Positions 48,673 to 59,892 of a stretch of 64,000 bases of DNA are shown here, piece by piece. Every line of letters begins with the position of its first letter. Positions within the stretch are counted from its first letter, which is position 1. The notes beneath the pieces were generated by a model. It did not search any database, was not told the DNA's origin, and saw only the letters and a program-made list of their open reading frames with translations. Made by a program: the position numbers and the translations under genes. The DNA comes from Boletus sp. NGJ (taxonomy: Eukaryota > Basidiomycota > Agaricomycetes > Boletales > Boletaceae): the NCBI GenBank assembly GCA_019096195.1, contig JAGTXK010000040.1:62001-126000 (forward strand), read 5' to 3'.

Positions 48673-50913
48673 GTTGTTAGCGGTAGAACTGGTGAGTCGG
48701 TTTGTTCGAGAGGTGATGAGGTACTGTTTCGCTGATGCTGACCTGTTCTGCGACTGTCCTTTTTATACAGCGAGGGGGTGAACTTCACCCCTCCTCCGCA
48801 CCCCTCCGCACCCCTCCGCGCACGGTCCGTTCGTCCAAAAACATTGGTGGATGTGACAAGGACGGGCATACCGACCCGTTATCCCGTTCACAATAATGCT
48901 CCGAGGAGAAAAGAAGCCAGACGATTTCGTGAAATGTCGAGAGTGACGAGTGGCGTTCTTGGCTAGACAGATCATATGACCACCACCGATTGGTGGTTGG
49001 ACCAACGAAGACGGCGGGGAACGTTTCGCCCCATTCTCCCTGCAGGAACACAAACGGAAATGGCTGTTTATCATGAGAAAGTTGACATAGTATCAGTGTC
49101 TGTGTGAGAAAATGAGCAGAATGATGTCGGAATGTACGTGAATACAAGAATCTACGACTTGCAGTTTGACGGCTGATGGAGTCCGACCACCGTGTCTGGA
49201 TCCTTGGCAGTCACTGCATACAACGTTAACGCGGTGGAGCGACCGGCCCGCAGGCCGTGTCGCACCAGGAATGCAGTGAGGGCAGGAGTGCCAGGAGTCC
49301 ATGGCGGGAGATGCCGCACTAGCATGACACATTAGCTAAGGCGTTCGCCCGCATACTCTGTATCTGTCTCTCTGAATTTCTCTCTAGCCGGTCCAGCGGA
49401 ACAATCAAACATGCTCAAGCTCAAGGACGTGCCGGTGTTGATCGGTCGTAACGCGGCCCACAACGACATGGTGGAGGGGTCGTACCTCAATGTGGCGTAT
49501 GTTACCTCAGGCTAAGATACAACTTACGAAATTCATGAACGTTGAACGGCGTCAAGGAAATATGGAGCTACTAAGTGATAGAAAAATCTCCATTCTGATA
49601 TGCCCACGAGGGATGTATTTACTCACTGGCAGCAACACGAAGCCAATTCCAACCCCTGTGGTCACGCCCGACATCCCTTCAACTTTGGGGACGGTGACTC
49701 GGTGAATGGGAGTATATTGACATGCTCGTCACTGATCATCGGTGTCCCAGTGTGTGAGTACCAATCCAAAATGATTTCGCAATTCCTTGATTCAGTGTAT
49801 ATCGCATTTCCTGGATCTGCGTGCTCGGTCAGTCGGTCGCTCGTACCTCATACTATTGTAATTTGATTAGAGAGGATGATCGGAACCAAGCTCTCTCAAT
49901 ATATGCATTTCAGGCAAATTTCGACACCGTACTCGCATTCCGTGGATCTGAAAAAAAAATTATGCTCGTATTCAAGCTAAGAAAGGGTCACACGAACAAT
50001 CAGAATGTGCGACTCAGCTCTCAGTGTCATCGAGAACAGTCGAGGGGACTCGGATTAGTTGAACACATCCAAGCTCGTAACACCGAAAGTGGAGTTGACT
50101 ATCCGACACTGAGAAACCATCAAAATATTGTATTTCTGCTATGATTTAGCTGGACATTTCCTTCAAGGATGCCGCTCAAGATTCGTGGATTTGGTAGTTC
50201 GTATCTTATGTAGGTATTGGATGCCACATTGAAGTACGACCCGTCCACCACTTAAACATGTCATTGTGGGCCCGCTACGACCGTCTGTCATCGATTCATC
50301 CGCGTCTATAACAGCATCGGGTACCATGATTGCTTGGCAAGACCACCAGACAAGCCTTGGGACGGCTCGTTCACCAACGTTGCCGATGCTATTGTATTCC
50401 GTGACCTGTCAGGCCGCTTTGGGGCGCAGCGGTGTCTAGACACGGTGGCCGGACTCACATCAGCTATCAAACTGCAAGTCGTAAATCTTGCATTCACGTA
50501 CATTCGCATTATCCTTCTACTCATTTTCTCACACAGGCGCTGATACCATGTCAAGTTTCTAATGTCGGAACTGCGGTTGGACCAATGCGCTGATCATTAT
50601 AATGTTAATTTGTCTCAGCCGATGGATGATCTGCGCTCGGGAGTACCTTTTCCGGATTTCCGCGCTCAATCTCTCGCTTGCTCATACTTGATACCATGGC
50701 AATATGACCGTGCCGGAGAGGATGATTTAATGTGAGCTCCTCTCACTTAGGGACGTTTGACCGTGGGTCTTTCAGACACATGCTAACACCAGACGACGAT
50801 TTGTTTATTCGATTCAAAATACAAGAACCCCGTTCAACCTAAACAAAATGACAGAAAGAAAATATTTCGAGGGGTGTGGTGACGATTTGGGCACTGTCAC
50901 ATCATTCAGCTGT
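48673..50913. other. Region between H6 and H7
   Basis: It holds the H6 5' flank, extra sequence near 49230-49400 not matched in the other arm, and the H7 3' flank. Open frames here are mirrored in the right arm and look like non-coding repeat DNA. Confidence 0.5.
48775..48791 (-). promoter_or_regulatory. Palindromic box GGGGTGAAnTTCACCCC, H6 promoter
   Basis: Two 8-bp arms around one central base lie just upstream of the H6 TATA box. The box is absent from the H1-H5 promoters. It would suit a dimeric regulator. Confidence 0.5.
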
Positions 50914-51360
50914 TCACGCGCCGATGGTGATGGGAGAACACCCGACGATGATCAACCCGTTCTATGGGTGCGGAATAAAACAATCAGCACTGTTTGCCGC
51001 ACCCTCAGTGTCGACTTACATAAGTGTTGCCAGTGCAGCAGACAGGCTGCTGGGTACACGTATTGGTACCCACGATCGGGTTGCATTGGTACCCGACGAG
51101 ACCCGCCACGTTAGGGATGGTGATACCGAGCAGTCCGAGAAGCGCGGTAAGCTGAGAGGAACCTTGCTGCAGTGTATCGTTAGTGCAATGCGCGGATGCG
51201 CGAAGAGTAGTCTCACAGTGTAGGTCTGGTTGCAGCATTGAATAGTGCCGGTGTCGCACGAGGAGGAGCCACCGTTGCGGGCTTCGAGCGCGTTGGGCGC
51301 AGCGGCAGCAACTGCAGCGAGGGCAGCGACGGGAACAAGAGCAGAGAAGCGCATGTACAT
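50914..51360 (-). CDS. Class I-type hydrophobin H7
   Basis: The start ATG at 51360. It matches H6 except for few residues (NALEARNGGSSSCDTGT, NQTYT, GYQCNPIVGTNTC). Both introns and all eight cysteines are present, and the ending is NGLIIVGCSPITIGA. TATA box at 51447-51456. It is the near-identical mirror copy of H8 but keeps the reading frame that H8 lacks, so H7 is the functional member of that pair. Confidence 0.9.
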
Positions 51361-51462
51361 GTTGTTAGCGGTAGAACTGGTGAGTCGGTTTGTTCGAGAG
51401 GTGATGAGGTACTGTTTCGCTGATGCTGACCTGTTCTGCGACTGACCTTTTTATACAGCGAG

Positions 51463-51479
51463 GGGGTGAACTTCACCCC
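51463..51479 (-). promoter_or_regulatory. Palindromic box, H7 promoter
   Basis: Same 8+1+8 palindrome as at H6, in the same place upstream of the TATA box. Confidence 0.5.
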
Positions 51480-52190
51480 TCCTCCGCACCCCTCCGCGCA
51501 CAGCCCGTTTGTCCAAAAACATTGGTGGATGTGACAAGGACGGGCATACCGACCCGTTATCCCGTTCACAATAATGCTCCGAGGAGAAAAGAAGCCAGAC
51601 GATTTCGTGAAATGTCGAGACTGACGAGTGGCGTTCTTGGCTAGACAGATCATATGACCACCACCGATTGGTGGTTGGACCAACGAAGACGGCGGGGAAC
51701 GTTTCGCCCCATTCTCCCTGCAGGAACACAAACGGAAATGGCTGTTTATCATGAGAAAGTTGACATAGTATCAGTGTCTGTGTGAGAAAATGAGTAAAAT
51801 GATGTCGGAATGTACGTGAATACAAGGATCTACGACTTGCAGGTTGACGGTTGATGAGTCCGGTCACCGTGTCCCGACACCACTGCGCCCTGAAGCGGCC
51901 TGACAAGTCACCGAAAACAATACATCGACGTTGATCAACGAGCCTTCCCAAGGCATGTCTGTACCAAGATCGCTTGGCAACAGTGATACACCCCCGATGT
52001 ATTGTGGACGCGGATGACGGACATACCAGTGATCGGTCTTAACGGGGCCCACAACGAAATGTCCGAGTCGTGGAGGGGTCGTACCTCGATGTGGCGTCCA
52101 TTACCTAAGATACAAGTTACGAAATTCACGAACTTTGAACGTTGAGCGGCGTCCTTGAAGGAAATGTCCAGCTTTGAAGTCATAGCAGAA

Positions 52191-53353
52191 ATACCACACC
52201 TTGATGGTTTCTCTGCAGTCCGAGACATGGCTGTCAGTGGAAAGCCGCTAGTCAACTTACTTTCGGTGCTACAAGCTTGGATTTGTTCAGTTAATCCCCT
52301 CGCCGACCGGTCTTCTACTGCAAGTGGGTCCCTAGGCAATAGCACAGGTAATCCATGTGGGTCAGGGGCACAGCCGCACGGGTACCTGCCGGGTAACACT
52401 TTTGGGACCCGTGACAGAATCTGTATTCGTAACCATAGCCTGCAGTGATGTGCGAGGCTCAGTCTGAAGCGGCCTCAGCCGGGCCCAGCCTGGCGTGCAC
52501 GTCCCTGGGCTTATGCAAGTGATCGAGCATTGATGTTCAGTACAATCAGACATAATGCATACGGTTGGGGCTGCCAACTTAAAGAGCCATGTGTTATGAG
52601 AAATCAACAAGCATTTAAATGGCAGGAAAGAGACGAACAAGCACCCAACAACGCCCTAGTGCCGCGCTGGAGTGGTTACCCGTTATGTCGCTATTAGTAA
52701 TCGCTCCTGATCATCCTCGGCGACTCCCCGACCCTTGTGGTTCACTATACGGCCTCCCGGTTTTCTATCTCGGCACGACGGGTTCACATCCCGCCGACTT
52801 GCTACTTCATATAATATCCTTAGCGCTCTGGTTTACTGTGTAAACTACATGGTGTGAATGCTTCGTCGTCCGGCTTGCTTAGCCTACAGTGGATGCCCAG
52901 TCTTAGTATCGAGATTCCTGGAAATGAGGAAGTGGACGAGGAGGCGAAAAAGGCAGCGAAGGGTAACATCAGCGTGGTGAAACTCTTACCCAAAACCTTC
53001 GGGAAACGAAAGGGAGCTCCCAAGGAGCAAGTCAGCTACGAAGCAGGTTAAAAATTTCACCATGCAGCACCAGTGGCCCACACCATCGACGATTCCCTGC
53101 CTTCTAAAAGCTTGCTCTTCTTCACTGCCGACCCACCCAGCCGTTACACATCATTAAATTCCACTTTCAGAGTAATATACCGACGACGCACCACTGTATA
53201 AGCATCTTCACTGCATATCCAAAGCAGAAACCCCTGGACACGACGGGTCCCCAAGTCGGCGCTACAAGATGGTAGCACCCTACCTCCCTCACTGCCTGCG
53301 CCACACACGACCCAGAGTTATGCCCCGCAGGGCAGAACCAGATAGATTTCAAA
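52191..53353. other. 1.16 kb spacer at the centre of the inverted repeat
   Basis: The left 250 bases are a diverged relative of the block near 55380-55500 (both contain gatggtttctc.gt.tcgg and actttcggtg.tac.agcttgga). The rest shows no recognised gene; the open frames are under 80 codons. No transposase, RNA gene or terminal repeats found. Confidence 0.5.
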
Positions 53354-54050
53354 TTCTGCTATGACTTCAAAGCTGGACATTTCCTTCAAGGACGCCGCTC
53401 AACGTTCAAAGTTCGTGAATTTCGTAACTTGTATCTTAGGTAATGGACGCCACATCGAGGTACGACCCCTCCACGACTCGGACATTTCGTGGCCCCGTTA
53501 AGACCGATCACTGGTATGTCCGTCATCCGCGTCCACAATACATCGGGGGTGTATCACTGTTGCCAAGCGATCTTGGTACAGACATGCCTTGGGAAGGCTC
53601 GTTGATCAACGTCGATGTATTGTTTTCGGTGACTTGTCAGGCCGCTTCAGGGCGCAGTGGTGTCGGGACACGGTGACCGGACTCATCAACCGTCAACCTG
53701 CAAGTCGTAGATCCTTGTATTCACGTACATTCCGACATCATTTTACTCATTTTCTCACACAGACACTGATACTATGTCAACTTTCTCATGATAAACAGCC
53801 ATTTCCGTTTGTGTTCCTGCAGGGAGAATGGGGCGAAACGTTCCCCGCCGTCTTCGTTGGTCCAACCACCAATCGGTGGTGGTCATATGATCTGTCTAGC
53901 CAAGAACGCCACTCGTCAGTCTCGACATTGTCTGGCTTCTTTTCTCCTCGGAGCATTATTGTGAACGGGATAACGGGTCGGTATGCCCGTCCTTGTCACA
54001 TCCACCAATGTTTTTGGACAAACGGGCTGTGCGCGGAGGGGTGCGGAGGA

Positions 54051-54067
54051 GGGGTGAAGTTCACCCC
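54051..54067 (+). promoter_or_regulatory. Palindromic box, H8 promoter
   Basis: The 8+1+8 palindrome is conserved, lying just before the TATA box at 54074-54083. Confidence 0.5.
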
Positions 54068-54169
54068 CTCGCTGTATAAAAAGGTCAGTCGCAGAACAGG
54101 TCAGCATCAGCGAAACAGTACCTCATCACCTCTCGAACAAACCGACTCACCAGTTCTACCGCTAACAAC

Positions 54170-54617
54170 ATGTACATGCGCTTCTCTGCTCTTGTTCCCG
54201 TCGCTGCCCTCGCTGCAGTTGCTCGCCGCTGCGCCCAACGCACTCGAAGCCCGCAACGGTGGCTCCTCCTCGTGCGACACCGGCACTATTCAATGCTGCA
54301 ACCAGACCTACACTGTGAGATTACTCTTCGCGCATCCGCGCATTGCACTAACGATACACTGCAGCAAGGTTCCTCTCAGCTTACCGCGCTTCTCGGACTG
54401 CTCGGTATCACCATCCCTAACGTGGCGGGTCTCGTCGGGTACCAATGCAACCCGATCGTGGGTACCAATACGTGTACCCAGCAGCCTGTCTGCTGCACCG
54501 GCAACACTTATGTAAGTCGACACTGAGGGTGCGGCAAACAGTGCTGATTGTTTTATTCCGCACCCATAGAACGGGTTGATCATCGTCGGGTGTTCTCCCA
54601 TCACCATCGGCGCGTGA
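54170..54617 (+). pseudogene. Hydrophobin H8, frame broken in the signal peptide
   Basis: Apart from one extra base around 54219-54228 (gcagttgctcgccgctgcg, compared with gcagttgtcgccgctgcg in H9), the gene is a near-perfect copy of H7: 448 instead of 447 bp, both introns, all cysteine codons and the same stop. The ATG frame is lost before the mature domain. The frame that leads into the mature domain is open far upstream and passes through ASLLLFPSLPSLQLLAAAPN, a signal-like stretch, but has no ATG after the TATA box. Very recent inactivation, base-call error or unusual start are all possible. Confidence 0.72.
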
Positions 54618-56673
54618 ACAGCTGAATGATGTGACAGTGCCCAAATCGTCACCACACCCCTCGAAATATTTTCTTTCTGTCATTTTGTTTAGGTTGAACG
54701 GGGTTCTTGTATTTTGAATCGAATAAACAAATCGTCGTCTGGTGTTAGCATGTGTCTGAAAGATCCACGGTCAAACGTCCCTAAGTGAGAGGAGCTCACA
54801 TTAAATCATCCTCTCCGGCACGGTCATATTGCCATGGTATCAAGTATGAGCAAGCGAGAGATTGAGCGCGGAAATCCGGAAAAGGTACTCCCGAGCGCAG
54901 ATCATCCATCGGCTGAGACAAATTAACATTATAATGATCAGCGCATTGGTCCAACCGCAGTTCCGACATTAGAAACTTGACATGGTATCAGCGCCTGTGT
55001 GAGAAAATGAGTAGAAGGATAATGCGAATGTACGTGAATGCAAGATTTACGACTTGCAGTTTGATAGCTGATGTGAGTCCGGCCACCGTGTCTAGACACC
55101 GCTGCGCCCCAAAGCGGCCTGACAGGTCACGGAATACAATAGCGTCGGCAACGTTGGTGAACGAGCCGTCCCAAGGCTTGTCTGGTGGTCTTGCCAAGCA
55201 ATCATGGTACCCGATGCTGTTATAGACGCGGATGAATCGATGACAGACGGTCGTAGCGGGCCCACAATGACATGTTTAAGTGGTGGACGGGTCGTACTTC
55301 AATGTGGCATCCAATACCTACATAAGATACGAACTACCAAATCCACGAATCTTGAGCGGCATCCTTGAAGGAAATGTCCAGCTAAATCATAGCAGAAATA
55401 CAATATTTTGATGGTTTCTCAGTGTCGGATAGTCAACTCCACTTTCGGTGTTACGAGCTTGGATGTGTTCAACTAATCCGAGTCCCCTCGACTGTTCTCG
55501 ATGACACTGAGAGCTGAGTCGCACATTCTGATTGTTCGTGTGACCCTTTCTTAGCTTGAATACGAGCATAGTTTTTTTTTTCAGATCCACGGAATGCGAG
55601 TACGGTGTCGAAATTTGCCTGAAATGCATATATTGAGAGAGCTTGGTTCCGATCATCCTCTCTGGTCAAATTACAATAGTATGAGGTACGAGCGACCGAC
55701 TGACCGAGCACGCAGATCCAGGAAATGCGATATACACTGAATCAAGGAATTGCGAAATCATTTTGGATTGGTACTCACACTGGGACACCGATGATCAGTG
55801 ACGAGCGTGTCAATATACTCCCATTCACTGAGCCACCGTCCCCAAAGTTGGTTGGAGGGATGTCGGGCGTGACCACAGGGGTTGGAATTGGCTTCGTGTT
55901 GCTGCCAGTGAGTAAACACATCCCTCGTGGGCATATCAGAATGGAGATTTTTGCTAGCTCCATATTTCCTTGACGCCGTTCAACGTTCGTGAATTTCGTA
56001 ACTTGTATCTTGCCAAGGTAATGTACGCCACATCGAGGTACGACCCCTCCACCATGTCGTTGTGGGCCGCGTTACGACCGATCAACCGGCACGTTCTTGC
56101 GTTTGACAAGCTTGATCCGCGTCAACGTTGTATGCAGTGACCCGCAAGGGGTTTAGACACGGTGACTGGACTCATCAGCCGTCGCACTGCAAGTCGTAAG
56201 TCCTCGTATTCACGTGGTCACCATTCCGACATCATTCTGCTCATTTTCTCACACAGACACTGATACTATGTCAACTTTCTCATGATAAACAGCCATTTCC
56301 GTTTGTGTTCCTGCAGGGAGAATGGGGCGAAACGTTCCCCGCCGTCTTCGTTGGTCCAACCACCAATCGGTGGTGGTCATATGATCTGTCTAGCCAAGAA
56401 CGCCACTCGTCAGTCTCGACATTTCACGAAATCTCGTCTGGCTTCTTTCTCATTGGAGCATTATTGTGACGGGGTAACAGGTCGGCATGCCCGTTCTTGT
56501 CACATTCACCAATGTTTTTGGACGAACGGGCCGTGTGCAGAGGGGTGCGGAGGAGGGGTGAACTTCACCCCCTCGCTGTATAAAAAGGTCAGTCGCAGAA
56601 CAGGTCAGCATCAGCGAAACAGTACCTCATCACCTCTCGAACAAACCGACTCACCAGTTCTACCGCTAACAAC
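54618..56673. other. Region between H8 and H9
   Basis: Mirror of 48673-50913 without the extra 190 bp. No intact gene; the last 400 bp are the H9 5' flank. Confidence 0.5.
56555..56571 (+). promoter_or_regulatory. Palindromic box, H9 promoter
   Basis: The 8+1+8 palindrome lies directly before the TATA box at 56578-56587. Confidence 0.5.
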
Positions 56674-57120
56674 ATGTACATGCGCTTCTCTGCTCTTGTT
56701 CCCGTCGCTGCCCTCGCTGCAGTTGTCGCCGCTGCGCCTGACGCACTCGAAGCCCGTACCGGTGGCTCCTCCTCGTGCGACACCGGCACTATTCAATGCT
56801 GCAACCAGACCTTCACTGTGAGACTACTCTGCGCGCATCCGCGCATTGCACTAACGATACACTGCAGCAAGGTTCCTCTCAGCTTACCGCCCTTCTCGGA
56901 CTGCTCGGTATCGCCATCCCCAACGTGGCGGGTCTCGTCGGGTACCAATGCAACCCGATCGTGGGTACCAATACGTGTACCCAGCAGCCTGTCTGCTGCA
57001 CTGGCAACACTTATGTAAGTCGACACTGAGGGTGCGGCGAACGGTGCTGATTGTTTTATTCCGCACCCATAGAACGGGTTGATCATCGTCGGGTGTTCTC
57101 CCATCACCATCGGCGCGTGA
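56674..57120 (+). CDS. Class I-type hydrophobin H9
   Basis: The start ATG at 56674 gives MYMRFSALVPVAALAAVVAA, then PDALEARTGGSSSCDTGT, NQTFT, GLLGIAIPNV and GLVGYQCNPIVGTNTCTQQP. Eight cysteines, both introns, stop at 57120. Mirror partner of H6. Its 3' flank contains two stacked hydrophobin-type 3' ends (around 57135-57170 and 57215-57245), a sign of recombination. It lies tail to tail with ATG15, 530 bp away, and is probably the source of the H5-ATG15-tail duplication. Confidence 0.9.
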
Positions 57121-57649
57121 ACAGCTGAATGATGTGACGGGGCCAAAGTCGCCGCGGCAGCCTGAGCTCTCAAGGTTTTCCTATCTTGTTTTGATTCTGG
57201 GTTATAGGTTTCAGTGCCCAAATTGTCACCGCAGCTCTCGAAATATTTTCTTTTCTGTCGTTTTTTGTGTTTTGTATCGAATGAATGAATCGTCCATTGG
57301 TGTTAGGATCTGTCGGAAAGATCCACGGTCAAACGTCCTTAACTGAGACAAGCTCACATTAGATCATCCTCTCCGGCACGGTCATATTCAAATTGCCATG
57401 GTATCAAGTATGGGCGCTTGAGCAAGCCAGAAATCGAATGCGGGAGATCCCAAGCTTATCCGAAAAGGTACTCCCGCGTCAAGCGCAGATCATCCATCGA
57501 CGCAAACGAATTAACATCATAATGATCAGCGTATTGATCCAACCGCAGTTCCGACATTGGTAGCAAGCATTACCTCGACTATCATCACCAGCCCACTAGG
57601 ATCAATAGATCATAAGCAATTATTCCGCGCTCTCTCGTGTATCCCCGAT
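57121..57649. other. Region between convergent H9 and ATG15
   Basis: Chimeric 3' flank of H9 followed by the ATG15 3' flank. From 57215 onward it is duplicated at 46905. No gene. Confidence 0.6.
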
Positions 57650-59336
57650 CTACCCTTCCCATTCACCATACTCCCAGTTAAAGCAATCCTGCCGTCGTCG
57701 TGAGCGCCACCAAACAAATCGGTGAAACAGACACATACCACACAATCCACCTCTTCTTCCGCCACGGGGACGGCAAGCTTCACCTTCTTCTTCGTATCTT
57801 TGTCTTTGTCCTTGTCCCCGCCACCCCACCAGGGCCAGCTCATCCACGAGACCGTCTCGTCGTCCGGTGGAGGTTCGTCGGCCCACTCGAGGTCTTCAGC
57901 AAGTACGCGCTCGACAACCTCTCGTATCGAGTGCGTTCGGATGTCTACTGCCCATTTGAGCTTGGTCACCGTGTCATACAGTGCAACCTTGCCCAGATGA
58001 CACCTGTGCAACCACTGTTAGATGATTCCTGCTGGCGATGGAAATGAAAAATGGTGAAAATATGGACTGCTCACCTCGTCTCCATCGCATAGCCAGCAAT
58101 TGCACAGGTGGATGTGACACCGGTACATACTCCCATGGCTATTGGGTCTGCTGTATGTATGACATGAATAATATGCTGGGTCGACGGCTGTGGAGGATGT
58201 TAACACTGTATCATTCAGGGAATGTCAACCCAGACACACAGGGGAAGGGAGATGCAATCGAGCAGCTGCTAGCTTCTCAGCCGGCGCTTCAAACGCCACT
58301 ACCGGTGCACCAAAAGTAACACCAATAAGTGAGGACACAGAACCACCCAATGAATGACCTGTAAATCCATATGAGCACTCGGTGTGCCGGAAATGCACGT
58401 CAAGGGGAGAAAAACAGAATGCCCACCAATTATCCAGATGTAAGAGTTTGGGTACATGTAAGCAAGATTATTATATAAATTCTGGGAAGTCGAGTTGGCA
58501 TGGTTGGTATGAACGAGGAAGCGTGCTTACCACTCCAACCGAATAGTATAAATTGTCGTCTTGGAGTGCACTTTCTACACATTCTTGGCTGCATTTCCCT
58601 GCACCCTTGTAGCACCCACAAACGGTGCTCCACGTTGGGCCCACACGAGCACAGCAGCAGGAGAAGAGCATGTTATCATTCAGCTTGTCCTTTCGTACCG
58701 TGGGGCCTCCGCCGCCAGTGATCCACCCAGCCGACGTACCCTTCAGGGAAAGAACCACTGTAGAATTATCTTCCGAAACGAACACATGACCACGAAGGCC
58801 ATCATCGGTAGGCTGCCATCCCACAGGGATCGTCTATACGAATAATGAGAACACATTGCAGAAAGAAGGTAGAAAAGAACTTGACTTGCCATGTTAAACC
58901 CGTCGACGTTGTACCAGCCCGCATCAGGACTTGCGCTGTAGGCATTATTGGACATCTTCGCAAGAGAGAGCAATGTTTCCCGGTCGGTTACATCCGGACC
59001 GAGCACCTCTTCTGACTGCCATAAAGTACCATCGTTCTGTCCGTGGAGCATCGAGCGAAGGCGAGCCTCGTGAAAGGCGGCGTATGAAGACGGTCGGTGT
59101 GTAAGAAGGTGTGACGTGTCTACGTCGTAGGTGTATGGGTCTGCAGGCGTGCTCAGCGAATGCGATAGGAGCTGAGATGAACCGACGTCGGAGAAGATCA
59201 CGCGCGATGTGTTCGTAACTGCGTGTTGGTGTCGGAGGCGTAACGACAGTCGTGGTGTGCGAGCCTGCAGGTCCTTCTGCCAAAGCAGCGAGGCCAGTAA
59301 AAGGCGAAGTGTAACTGGGAATATGTCAAATATCAT
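57650..59336 (-). CDS. ATG15: ATG15, vacuolar lipase that breaks autophagic bodies
   Basis: The start ATG at 59336 gives [19 protein letters not shown], a signal anchor as expected for this family. Next come [20 protein letters not shown] and [20 protein letters not shown], then [20 protein letters not shown]. The catalytic serine motif [13 protein letters not shown] is followed by [16 protein letters not shown], the His-bearing [20 protein letters not shown] and [20 protein letters not shown]. The C-terminus (EEVDCV, then after an intron [12 protein letters not shown]) is the usual cysteine-containing ATG15 tail. In yeast Atg15 is delivered to the vacuole and lyses the membranes of autophagic and Cvt bodies. 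At least six exons. The 3' end was copied into the hydrophobin cluster at 47.3-47.6 kb. Confidence 0.9.
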
Positions 59337-59892
59337 GGCCCTGTGTATGGCTATTGATTCATAAACATGAGAAGAGATACGCTCTGTCGTGGTCGCAGTG
59401 GCAGTGGTGAAGAATCGATGAATGAGTGTCAAAGAGGGTTGTGCTTGGTTACATAATCCTCTCGTCCTCTGGCGGCCTGACCCGTTTACCAACTTCTTGG
59501 ACGATCCAGCGCGGGCTACATACACTGAGATTTCTTGCTACAGTGCAGGTAAGAGTGGTCGACAACCACTTTGACTGCATTCTTGGCTTTTGAAGTAACC
59601 AATCACGAGCACACCATGTAAGCATCGAACGACAAGTCTTGTGAACTCGGCTAAAGACCAGGTGTCTGAGCCCGCGCAAGACATCGATGGCCCCGGAGAA
59701 CAAAATAGATTTATCCATCCAATGACCAGTTTACCGATCATTCTCGACTGTCTTGTTCGGAATTCCGTCCAGTCTGCCACAGTTTCCAGTGCACGAGTAG
59801 TAATCAGTCTGGACTGCGACTGCCATATAACATTACTTCCGTGCTGAAGGTGACATATTTTCACTGCTAACTTCTAGCAACAGCCCAGGAGA
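59337..59892. other. Region between divergent ATG15 and the lyase gene
   Basis: 550 bp of probable promoter DNA. Open frames on the minus strand (59449-59864) carry no recognisable motif. Confidence 0.5.

Larger units (their letters stand above)
48140..52190 (+). repeat. Left arm of a large inverted repeat
   Basis: This arm pairs with 53354-57208 on the opposite strand. For the inner 2.7 kb, mirrored positions add up to about 105531 with only small indels; the outer part is offset by about 190 bp because of extra sequence near 49230-49400. It includes H6 and H7 and their flanks. The inner part is near identical between the arms; the outer part is more diverged. Confidence 0.85.
53354..57208 (-). 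repeat. Right arm of the large inverted repeat
   Basis: Reverse-complement partner of 48140-52190, holding H8 and H9. Identity starts at ttctgctatgacttc (53354) and is almost complete through H8 and its 3' flank. A deletion of 10-14 bp near 53929 is the clearest difference besides the extra base in H8. Beyond about 57208 the H9 3' flank switches to the H5/H7 type. Confidence 0.85.

Noticed and set aside
52775-52806. tRNA-like T-arm (gacgggttcacatcccgcc)
   Set aside because: The loop lacks the conserved A58, and no acceptor, D or anticodon arms could be placed around it.
53589-54515. Open frame of 308 codons over the H8 promoter and coding region
   Set aside because: It runs through the TATA box, flank repeats and the first intron. 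It is long only because the promoter happens to be open in that frame; H7 and H9 show the real gene model.
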